Source of the DNA: Aotearoamyces nothofagi
Taxonomy: Eukaryota; Ascomycota; Leotiomycetes; Leotiales; Tympanidaceae
Assembly (NCBI GenBank): GCA_015345905.1
Contig: JADDTR010000032.1
Location: forward strand, 62,001-126,000
DNA length: 64,000 nt
Direction: 5' to 3'
Positions 33,571 to 43,338 of this stretch are shown here, in pieces. A program made the position numbers and the translations under genes. The notes under the pieces were generated by a model, which saw only the letters and a list, made by a program, of their open reading frames with translations, had not been told where the DNA came from and made no database searches. Numbering within the stretch: the stretch's first letter is position 1; each line of letters begins with the position of its first letter.

Positions 33571-34554
33571 ATGTCTGTCCCGACGACTGCCCTGACTCAA
33601 CTCCACGGTTCCTCGGGCCCCGTGCACGCCCTGACCTACTCCTCGTCGCCCTCGACCTACATCCTGACCGGGAGTTCTGACCGCTCCATCCGCCTCTACA
33701 ACCCCTTCCCCAGCTCGTCGTCCTCGCACACAGTCCAGGCGTCGAAGCTGATCCAGACGTACTCGGCGCACGGCTACTCGGTGCTGGACATCTGCGTGGC
33801 GCGGTCCAACGCCCACTTCGCGTCGGCCGGCGGCGACCGCGCCGTCTTCCTCTGGGACGTGGCCACGGCCAAGACCACACGCCGCTTCGGCGGCAGCCAC
33901 GGGCACACGGCGCGCGTCAACTCGGTGTGCTTCGCGGGCGCCGACGACTCCGTCGTCGTGTCGGGCAGCTTCGACGCCAGCGTGCGCCTCTGGGACACGA
34001 AGAGCAGCAGCGGCAGGCCCATCCAGGTGCTGGACGAGGCGCGGGACAGCGTCAGCTGCGTGCTGATGAACGGCGCCTGGGAGGTGCTGGCGGGGAGCGT
34101 GGACGGGCGCGTGCGCTGCTACGACGTGCGCATGGGCAGGCTCGACACGGACGTGCTCGGCGTGCCGGTCACCAGCCTGGCGCGCACGGCGGACGGCAAG
34201 GGCGTGCTGGTGGGCACGCTGGACGGGCGCGTGCGGCTGATGGACCACGAGCGCGGCACGTGCCTGATGGCCTACGAGGGCCACCGCAACGCCGAGTTCC
34301 GCGTCAGGAGCTGCTTCGGCGCCTGCGAGCGCTGGGTCGTCAGCGGCAGCGAGGACGCCGAGGTGCTGGTCTGGGACACGCTGACGGGCACCGTCCTGGA
34401 GCGCGTCGGCGTCGGGAGCGCGACGAGCAGCGGCGCGGGCGCGACGGCCGGGAGGAACGTCGTCAGCTGCGTCGCGTGGAAGAACGATGGCCGCGGCGAC
34501 CAGTGGTGCTGTGCTGGCACCGACGGCGTCGTCACCGTCTTTGGCTCCGGCTGA
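33571..34554 (+). CDS. WD40-repeat protein of the MORG1/WDR83 type
   Basis: Single exon, 327 aa, the usual size of this seven-bladed propeller family. Blades are visible as GPVHALTYSSSPSTYILTGS/DRSIRLYN, SVLDICVARSNAHFASAGG/DRAVFLWD, ARVNSVCFAGADDSVVVSGS/DASVRLWD, then DGRVRCYD, DGRVRLMD and WVVSGSEDAEVLVWD. In animals the orthologue scaffolds ERK signalling and associates with the spliceosome. Its fungal role is less clear. The coding DNA is strikingly GC-rich at third positions compared with neighbours, which creates long mirror open frames of about 280-306 codons on both strands that are not genes. The propeller residues, not those frames, show real conservation. Confidence 0.88.
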   Translation: MSVPTTALTQLHGSSGPVHALTYSSSPSTYILTGSSDRSIRLYNPFPSSSSSHTVQASKLIQTYSAHGYSVLDICVARSNAHFASAGGDRAVFLWDVATAKTTRRFGGSHGHTARVNSVCFAGADDSVVVSGSFDASVRLWDTKSSSGRPIQVLDEARDSVSCVLMNGAWEVLAGSVDGRVRCYDVRMGRLDTDVLGVPVTSLARTADGKGVLVGTLDGRVRLMDHERGTCLMAYEGHRNAEFRVRSCFGACERWVVSGSEDAEVLVWDTLTGTVLERVGVGSATSSGAGATAGRNVVSCVAWKNDGRGDQWCCAGTDGVVTVFGSG

Positions 34555-36376
34555 GATGCGTGGCTACGCGGACGTACAGCTTTTACCAACCAAGCAAGGA
34601 AGCAAGCGAGCGAGCAACACCCCTCCCCCCCCCTTCTCTGCACGTCGAGGATCGGAGCACGAGCCAGGCAGGGATGCACAGGGGATCTCGGAAAGAAGGA
34701 AGTGGGAACCCGATCACGCGGCGAGAAGAGAAGAAGGGCGACGGGCAGGACGAAACGCGTTGAAGGGGGGGGGGCGGTTATTGGGGCTGCGTCCCTCTGG
34801 TCTCGGTCTGGGTATGGGTCTCTCTCTGTGTGTGTGGTTTGACTTTGACATTGGGTGCTTGGGATTGTTCTGCTGGGGTGGGAGATGGGAGATGTGGGAT
34901 GATTGATTAGAAATAGAAACGAGACGGGATCAACGAGTAGCAAGTTTAATTAAAAGCGATGATAGAGAGATGGAGAGATGGAGAGATGGAGAGATGGAGA
35001 TGTTATCAGGCTCGATATGTAAGCCATGTAATGTAATGTAATGTAATGCAATGTAATGTCTGACCTTTTTCGAAAAAATAAGAAAATTTATATATTAATG
35101 GAGTGGAGTGGAGTGGAGTGGAGTGCTGTGGAGTGCCGTGCCCAAGGAATGGATCAGATCGGATCGGCTCTTATGTTTTTGGAACAAGAGTTGAGAGGAG
35201 GGGGTTTTTTTGTGTGTGTGATTGATTGATTGATTGGGTATAGTATATATAGATATAGTCGTGATGGGCTGAGCTGCCATATCATATCATATCATATCTT
35301 CAAGACTTTCTTTTTAATTAATTTTTAATTTTTGGAAAATATAATTTTTTGAAAAATATATATATATATATGCCTGCGATCTGCTGCAGTGTATGTGTTT
35401 TGTAATTTGATGTTTGGCGTTTGGCGTTGGCGTTGATGTTGATGTTGATGTTGCTTAGGGGGGGGGGGGGGAAGGGGAAGGGAGAAGGGGGAAGGGGGAA
35501 CGGGGGCCTGCTGGGCGGCTGCTATATACTTACTTACTGGTTGTTGGCTGGAGGCTTTGGCTGGATGGATGGATTTTGGGTGGGGGTGGAGGGGGGGGGG
35601 ATGGGGGATGGATGGATTTGGGAGAGGGAGGAGGGAGGGGGAGAAGAGGGAGGGGGATAGAGGGGGAGGGGGAGAGGGAGAGGGAGAAGAGGGAGGGGAG
35701 AGGGAGAGGGAGAGATAGATAGGCTGCTTTGCAGAATTCTTATTGTTGGATGGATGGTTGGTTGGTTTTGGAGAGGATTGGAGGGGGGGGGGGGTAAGAA
35801 GAGAGGATGAGAAGATGAGAAGAGAGGATGAGAAGAGAGGATGAGAAGGAAGATTAGAAGAAGGATAAAGAGAGAGATAAGAAGAGAGGATGAGGATAAG
35901 AAGAGAGGGCATAAGAAGAAGAAGAAGAGAGAAGACGACCCAAGCCAAATCACAAACAACATCGAATCACAAAGCACAAAGCACAAATCACAAATCACAG
36001 TAAACCATAGCCATAGCCTTGACCAGCCGAAGCCACTACAGATACCCATCACTCATCCAAGCCGAGCCAGCCCGAGCTGACTTATAAGTTGCCCGAGTTG
36101 ATGCTTCGGCTCGGCTCGACTCGGCTCGACACGGCTCGACTTATGATATACAGTGGCCGAAGCAAGCATCCTGGGTTAGTTTTCTCGTATATTGGACAGA
36201 GAGAGATATATCTGTCTAGTTGCGTTGTTTGAGGCATCGAGGGGAGGAATTAGATGGGGTTGATTGATGTATGGGGTTAGGCTCGGATAGACTACTTAAT
36301 TCTCTTGATATATAAGATGCCCAGGTATTAAGCTCTGTTATACTACTTAGCTCTCATTGCTAAATCTTATCGCCAC
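34555..36376. other. Repeat-rich spacer without a gene
   Basis: About 1.8 kb of low-complexity DNA. It holds GGAGAGAT-type repeats (34964-35001), pentamers ATGTA (about 35026-35058), GGAGT (five units, 35100-35124) and ATATC (35279-35297), ATTG repeats (35220-35236), a long purine-rich GGGA/GAGA stretch (about 35455-35940), and a GGCTCGACTC-type repeat near 36104-36142. Open frames here are repeat translations. Confidence 0.6.
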
Positions 36377-36488
36377 CTTCTTATCCTCTAAGCTTCTTAT
36401 TCTCTAAGCTTCTTATTCTCTAAGCTTCTTATTCTCTAAGCTTCTTATCCTCTAAGCTTCTTATCCTCTAAGCTTCTCATCCTCTAAG
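36377..36488 (+). repeat. Seven 16-bp tandem units abutting the stop codon of the GH71-protease gene
   Basis: Seven consecutive 16-bp units of the form CTTCTTATYCTCTAAG, the last with one change, fill exactly 112 bp. The TAG stop of the minus-strand gene (36484-36486) lies inside the seventh unit, so the array begins at the very end of the reading frame. Confidence 0.92.
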
Positions 36489-39400
36489 CCAAGTTATAAA
36501 TACAGTCAACAGACGATCGTGCCCATGCTTTATCTATTATATAAGCCTTCAGAGCCTCCACACTCGTCAACTGGCTCTTGAGACTAGACAGGCCGATGAA
36601 ATAGGCAGCGAGACCCGCCGTCTTGGCGCATGCTAGATAATTAAAATATCACGTTAGCTCTCGGGTCGGTCGGTCTGTCCTGCGAGCAGAACAGTTAGGA
36701 AAAATATATAGATATAAATTACCTCCAGATGTACCGTCAGCCAGTTCGAATTCCTCAGTTATGCCATCGGCCTTCCAGTATGGAGTACTGTAGTCCACGG
36801 CGGGTGCATACACCTCCAGCCAGCTGGACCGGGAAGAGCCGGACCAGATCGTGCCGTCGTTGTTGACGCCGCCGACGGTCAGGAGGCCAGGCACATAGTT
36901 GACGTCATCCGGATTACCGAAGACCGCAGGCGCGATGTAGACTTCCTAAAAAAGCGGGATCTGGTCAGCAAAGCTTCGTCAGGGGCATTTTGAATGACAA
37001 ATATTCGCGCGGCTTACCGAACCGGCCGTGTTGCCTGCTGCCGCAACGGGAAAGACGCCGAGATCGACCAGTTTCTGCAGTGCGATGGCGAACTTCTTCT
37101 CCCACGTGCGCGTTCCCAGGTCGCTGTATCCGAAGGACATGCTGAGGACGGCGAGCGGAGCAAGGTCGTCCGACAGAGAGGTGGCGGCGCGGTCGACGAA
37201 GTCAGCGTAGATGCTGTCGATGGCGTCGATAGTCCAGTGCTTGTCGCCCAGCGAGTCGAAGTTATAGAGGATGGGCCAGATGTTCTTCGCGACTCCCTTG
37301 GTGGCGCCGGCGACCTGGGCGAGCATCGAGGTGCCGTGATTCTCTTCGGTGCTGATTGTGGTGGTGTATCCCGCGGGTCCGATTTGTACGGCGTCGCCTG
37401 CTTTGGCGGCTATAGAAAGTCCTGCAGAATCTGTGCCTTGGAATTCCTGAGGTATTTTTGTTAGCAAACCGTATGTCCTCGGGTGGGTGGTGGGCTCTGG
37501 AATAGAGAGGTGTGATATCTACTTACTGGTAGAGTGGTATCGAAGCCATGGGGATCTAGGACGTATACAAATACATCTTCTCCCGCGGTTGTATCATATC
37601 TATACTCTCCCCCTAGATCAGTACCTTCATCTTGTGATATAAATGCAAGATCTGCAACTGCGGCGTCCGATATGAAGCTTCCATCCCGTTTCTTGAACTG
37701 ACGAGAGGCAGTCTTCTCAAAACCGAACACATCATTCTTTCTAAAGAGAGTTGGATCTTCACAGTCGTCGGTACATTTGACGTATACTTGTTCAACCTGA
37801 TTCCGTTAGCTGAATTCGCAGTTATCCCTCCAGCGGCTATTCGGATCATCTTACTTGTTTATTGGTATCTACTTGGGTCTCTTGATCCGGTGTAAGGTCT
37901 GCCGCCCAGTACATTATCCCCCATCCGTTGAGCGATACGTGTTCTTCTACGTTTGCTGCGGTGAAGGTCGCTAATAGTGCAGAGATGGAATCTGTATCCA
38001 GGCTGTCCACTGGGTAGATGATATACACGCGGGATGCGTTTTCTTCTGTAGTGCAGTTTGATAAAGAGTTATCAGCATCCTCGGAAGAGAAGGCAGATAC
38101 CGAACCAAAATTAATCACTGTCGCCCCGATAGCCTCGACGTTACCTTCATACTTGAAGAAGTCGCAGTGGTCGAGATAGCCGTATATAGCGGTCTCTTCG
38201 GCACCTACGGCGTAGAGGTCTGATATCCTTTTTTTCGGGTTCGGAAGAGTGATGTCGACACCGAAATCCTTAAAGTTGGCTAGATCACCAGGTGTGAAGT
38301 ACATGCTAGCATCCAATCCACTAATCCCTCGGCCGTCGAGCACTTGGCCCGCTGCTGCAGAAGAGCGTTGTAGGGATCGATAGCCAATAGTCTTTCCGGT
38401 ATTTAAGAAGTGAAGTTCGTGATATGTGCCGTTATAAGTTCCATTTCCCACTGGGGTCCAATCATGTAGAGGAGCACCAGCTAGTAACATGCAGTGTGTT
38501 GTGCAGTTGTCAAGGGTCTGCCAATCCGGATACGTGTTGAAATGATAATCTGACGTAGAATCCCGAGTCTCAAGGGCGTATGTATCGTCCAGTATTGACA
38601 ATATTAAGAACTCTACAGCTTCAGCAATGCACCCAAGAGCATCGCCGTACTCTCCGGAAACAACGACATCGCAGGTGATATCTTCGAGTGCCGAGGTACC
38701 TCCAATTAAGATGACATCAAGACTGTAATCTGAATCGTCGGATGAGACGTACGTGAAGTAGTCTCCATCGCTATAGGTTGCATCTGACGAGGTGTAGGAT
38801 GAGAGCCCAGTTACAGAAGGGTCAGAGGCTGTTTGCGTTGGGTTTATTGTGATTTCTTCTTCGCAGCCACCGGAGGGACAGTATCCATGAGTGCAGGTGA
38901 AGTTGCAGAGGGGGTCGTAGGTAGTAGCGTCCAAGTCGAGGGCAGCGTAGCCAGTGATTGTAGTGTCGATAGTCGGTGCGGAGACTTGACTACCCTTGGT
39001 AAGGCACGTACATGGATCGGGACAGAATCCATAACTACAGCTGTAGCTACAGAGACCTGCGTAGTTGCCTTCGCCTGAGCCAGATGTGCAGACCGCTTCT
39101 CCCGGATCTACTGTTGAGCAAACATCTGGGCAGAAGTCACGGCTGCAAGCAAAAGTGCAGATATCGTCGTAGGCCATGCTTCCAAGTACGGGGAGGTAAT
39201 AAGCCTTGATATCTGAAGCCGCGACAGGCGAGTTCAGGGTTCCTTGAGTAAGGCATGTACACATGGCAATTGGACAGTATCCAACATTGCAACCGTACTC
39301 ACAGAGACCCTCGAAATTGCCATCTCCAGTACCAGAAGTGCAAACTAGTGGCTCGAATGGTGAGATAGTTGGTGTAGGGACAGCAACACTAACAGTTGTA

Positions 39401-41041
39401 CAGTATGTCGATGGGCAGTATCCCAAGTTGCAAGCAACGTTGCAGAGACCATCGTAATCATGGTTCATGTCAGCGGCAGGGTAGCCCGAAACTCCAGTTG
39501 AAGGTGGTTGAACTGGCGAAGGGCCCATAGCGGTACAGAGACATGCTCCAATAGGGCAATATCCCAGAGCACAGGTAAACTCGCAGAGATCAGCAAAGGA
39601 CGGGACGCTTGTGCCCTCTGTACAGGTGTACCCGTCTATTGATGCAACATTGTCTGAAGATACGGCGCCGATACTCTTGGCTTTAACGTAAGCGTTCCAG
39701 TTCTGGATGTCATCAGTACAGGTTTTGAAAATCCCTGCGAGTTCAACTGTAGCAAGCTGGATACTGTTCCTCTCAAGAATCACAATAACTTCGCCAGTAT
39801 AGCCCTCGAAAGAGACACTGCCATGGTAGATACCAACATTGCCACTTGGAGTATGACTCCAACCTCCATTTATGATGGTACCTCCAACGGAAATTGTTAT
39901 GGAGTCCGGAGGCGAGATGAGAAGTGCAGAATAGAAGATCTTGTCTTGAGCAACTACTCCTGGCTCAAACTCGATCTGCAGCTGGCTAGCTGTATTGCCG
40001 GTGGTGCCGTTTGTAGAGCACGAACCGTTGGCTGGGTTTGTACGAGACCAGACTGTCAGGACTTCCTCGGTAACGGTGGCAGAGCCAGTTTTATAGGTAT
40101 CGATAACAAATGGCAGAGTTTCACGCCAGCCATCGTGTGGAAAGCCCTCGACGTAGTTGTATGGCGCCGTACCATTGGCAGCGGCGAAGGCCCCGTACTC
40201 CTCGTCGTGCAAGGGGCCGATATAGTGGGACTCTCCATAGTCATTCCAAGAGATTATCTCAACGTATTCGGGTTGAACGAACAGAACCTCTTGCCAACGA
40301 TCATACCACAAGTCGTCTCCACGCCATAGCCAGTTCTTGTCGTAGCCAGGCATGTTGGTGAAGAACCAAGGAGAGACAGGCATCATATACGGCTTCCCAC
40401 CGAGCGTCACATTTCCAAGGACTTGCCGATACGATGCATCGACATAGGTGGTCGAATCTTCGTTGCCCCATGGCCATGCGTTCCAGTTAAACAGGCCATC
40501 AGCTTCCCCAAGCTCTATGGCTGGCTCTGCACCCAGAGAGGACCAGTCAGGTACAAAGAAGCAGTCAGTTTGAGCCTTGATCTCTGTCCAATCAGCAGCA
40601 CTTCCTGGACCCTCAAAAGTAGACACGAAAGGCTGTCCATCATCAGTGAGGAAGTATGCACTGTTTGGCGTGTACTCGAGTAGGTAGCTGAGCACGTCTG
40701 CCTGGGGCCAAGCGCCGCCACCAGCATAGTCGAAAGAGAAGAATAGCTTGAACGATTTTGCCTGGGCAGCCTGGAAAGCAATGCTCACAGAATTGGCTAC
40801 TGTAGAGTCGTTGTACGCGATGTTAAGCGCAAATGCATCGATATGGGCCGTTTGGGCTACTTCAATATCACTTTCCCAACTACTTGACGTCCAGGAGGCG
40901 ACATTCCCCACCTATGCTCACCATTAGTGAAGGCCTGACACGGAGGGAGGAGGGTGTACTCACCATGAAATGAGCAAACACGGCCTTTGCATGGGCATGG
41001 CATATGCACAGCGATATACTCAAGAGAGCGGCGAGCCTCAT
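36484..41041 (-). CDS. Secreted fusion: GH71 alpha-1,3-glucanase, six Cys-rich repeats, and an S8 subtilisin
   Basis: Six exons: 41041-40964, 40911-37855, 37796-37527, 37446-37018, 36945-36723 and 36632-36484. All introns (52-90 nt) have GT..AG ends and most have CTAAC branches. The frame holds for 1401 aa. Residues 1-18 form a signal peptide. KAVFAHFMVGNVASW begins the GH71 domain (about 19-440), which hydrolyses alpha-1,3-glucan of fungal walls. Six repeats with core LCxxxCxxGYCPxxxC lie at about 460-715. A VYIIYP...GWGIMYWAADLTP block near 985-1040 resembles an I9-type propeptide. A kexin-like KKR site at 1080-1082 is followed by the S8 domain with Asp1126, His1172 (NHGTS), Asn1274 (AAGN) and Ser1351 (DGTSG, across intron 5). 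The Asp motif is DPH rather than DTG. Two separate genes are unlikely because intron 2 is phase 0 and joins the parts without a stop. The catalytic state of the protease is unproven. Confidence 0.85.
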
Positions 41042-43338
41042 CTCGGAGAGGAAGCAGCTGCTGAGGGAAAGAGAAAAGAAGGGAGCGACGATGCTCTGAT
41101 TTCTGCTGCACTCGAGGCCGAGGAGGAGCAATTTATATCAATGATTCCTGCTATCAGGTGTGGGCACTCGCGGAATCTCTCTGAAAAGGGCAGGTGCTCG
41201 AGCATGGCACTCAAAGGACCTGATACCCTGTCCTTGAAGAGCATTTCCTTCAGAATTGTGCCTAACCTGCAGTATCGCACGGAAGAGGATCAAACTAGAT
41301 GAAGCTATCGCCATGTACAGCGGCAGTCCGTACACATGCCAGGGTAGGTGCAGATCTGAACGTTGAACATTGATCACAAGAGAATATCGATGGCACCAGC
41401 GTCTACGCGGAGATGGGAAAAGTAACTAGTAGAGGAGAGTCTGCGGAGATATCTGAGGCTTATTGGGTGAAGCAATGAAGCAGTGCTAGCGATTGCTAGC
41501 CTCCTTGATGGCCCAAAGAACACAACTCTTCCCATCTATAGCTAGAAGCCTTGCCATCGTCTCCACTCGCAGTAGGGGCCATGGCGGCTCGGTCCTTTTA
41601 GATATGATAGAGCAGGAGACCCTCTGGGCTCGTCTGAACCGTGACACCGCAAGAAAGGCGGCGCCTCGAGATCTGCACGCACGGGTTACTACTTGCCTGT
41701 GCATAATTCTTTAAGTAGATAAATGAAGCCGAAAGAATACAGCGACAATTGTGGAGGAGGATGGGAATGCCGATAGCTTCGTGCTTGAGAGTCGGCGCCT
41801 TGATAAACCAAGGCTGATAAGCCAAGGCTGATACACCAAGGTAATAGATACACCAAGGTAATAGAGGACGGCAGTGGTGATAGCGTGCGCACAGCTGGAA
41901 AGCGAGGCTGTGACGGCCCCGCACTCGTCCGAACTGCTTCACCGGACGGGCGCCTAGCCCTATTTCGCCCTATGTGGCGTGCTGAGTAATTCTGCTATAT
42001 CCAGCGCTACTGGTCCAGTATTGCGGGCACAGGATTAGCTCAGCAAGGACGAAGACGCTAGAGCAGGTACAGGACAGGACAGGACAGTGCCTGGCAGCGC
42101 TGCAAAGAAAGCTTAATCGCGCGCCCACAGATGGCGTGCGTTGTGGAGAACGGGGGCTAGGGATCGACGGCGGCGGCCCTGCGTTCACGCGACTGGCTAT
42201 CTGCTGTATCACCCGCATGGCCCCGTCCGCCACGACCTGCCCAAGACACATGCCTGCCCCTGCAAGCAGGGCCACAGACGGCAGATGACAGATGGCAGAT
42301 GACAGATGGCAGATGCATACCGCAACGAGAGGGCGTCCAGGCTTGGGGGCGTGCGCAGGCTTCTTGAAAGGCTGCTGCTGCTGAAGCGACGGGAGCCACA
42401 CGGCCCGGGTCTTCGCAGCGGAGCATAGTTCCGCCGGGCCGCCGTCGCACACGCGTGGCTTGCGTTCCTGCATTCGATGTGCATTCGATGTGCATTCGAT
42501 GTGCCTCACACTCACAGGGCGGACCTGCTTCTTGGAGAGCTGGCAACCCTAACCCTAGCCCACGCATGGCTCGCTGTCGGCCTGCTATCGACCTGCTTCT
42601 TGGAGCTGGAGCTGCGCGAGACGGACCCCGCCGAGCCCGGCAGGCCCGCCACCGCCTCGCACTCCGACGGCTCGCGCTCGGCCGGATCGTCTGCCTTGGG
42701 CAGGGGGAGGCAAGAGCGATGGAGTGCGCGATGGAGTGCGCAATGCCTCGATTCCTGGCTGCCTAAGGCAGAGGTGAAGCCAAGACGCACGACGGTGAAG
42801 TGATCGCCAGTGCCACAGGACCACGACACCTCAGACAGGTGCTGGATGTATGTGTGGATCCGGGCTTCGACTCTCTTTCCAGCTTGTTCCGGTGCTTCTC
42901 GACACGGCGGCTAGCGACCGAGATGAACAGGCGGTGCAGCCTCTGTTGCCCTTGCTCGGGTGGTTCGCCCTACGCATCGGGTTTCGAATCTCTTTTCGCT
43001 GCATGAGGAGGCATCTAAGCATTCTAAGCATTTAGAGCATTTGGAGCCATGCACTCTTAGTCCTGCTGTCGGCACGCCGTTTAACCATATACTGTAGTGC
43101 AGACTTAAGTTAAAGCACGGGTCACGCTTCCAAGAACCGCTGGAGTTAGCGTTAAGCGCTACTAACGGTGCCGCCGCGTGCCCAGACCCGGTATCACGGG
43201 GTTATACATACCTTTTACAGGAGTGCGAGTGCGAACGCGTCCCAGCTTTTTGGCGGCGCGAGCACCAGCTACAAATCTACCGAACAGCAGCCTCATCCCT
43301 CCTACAGCTCCTGCGGAAAGCTAGCTAGCAGCAAGACA
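41042..43338. other. Intergenic region with a GC-rich repeat island
   Basis: About 2.3 kb between two divergent large genes. It has tandem CCAAGG-type units (41800-41865), a GGACA pentamer array (42069-42087), GCAGATGACAGAT-type units (42280-42315), a 12-bp GCATTCGATGTG unit in three copies (about 42470-42505), and CCCTAACCCTAG at about 42547-42558. The 42.1-42.9 kb part is GC-rich with several mirror open frames and no recognisable protein. Confidence 0.55.

Noticed and set aside
33364-34943. Long frames of 306, 278 and 223 codons overlapping the MORG1-like gene
   Set aside because: They are mirror frames caused by the GC3 bias of the WD40 gene; composition is Ala/Arg/His- or Ser/Pro-rich without any family motif.
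36377-36488. CRISPR-like array
   Set aside because: The units are contiguous 16-bp tandem copies without spacers, in a eukaryotic genome.
37855-40911. GH71 gene ending at the stop just after 37855
   Set aside because: That stop lies inside a phase-0 intron with clear GTAAGA donor, GCTAAC branch and CAG acceptor; splicing continues into the protease part in frame.
42025-42070. tRNA-like TAGCTCAG sequence
   Set aside because: No matching acceptor stem, anticodon arm or T-arm could be found around it.
42540-42560. CCCTAACCCTAG as a telomere or chromosome-end mark
   Set aside because: Only two telomere-like hexamers are present, with genes on both sides; this is within chance or an internal scar.
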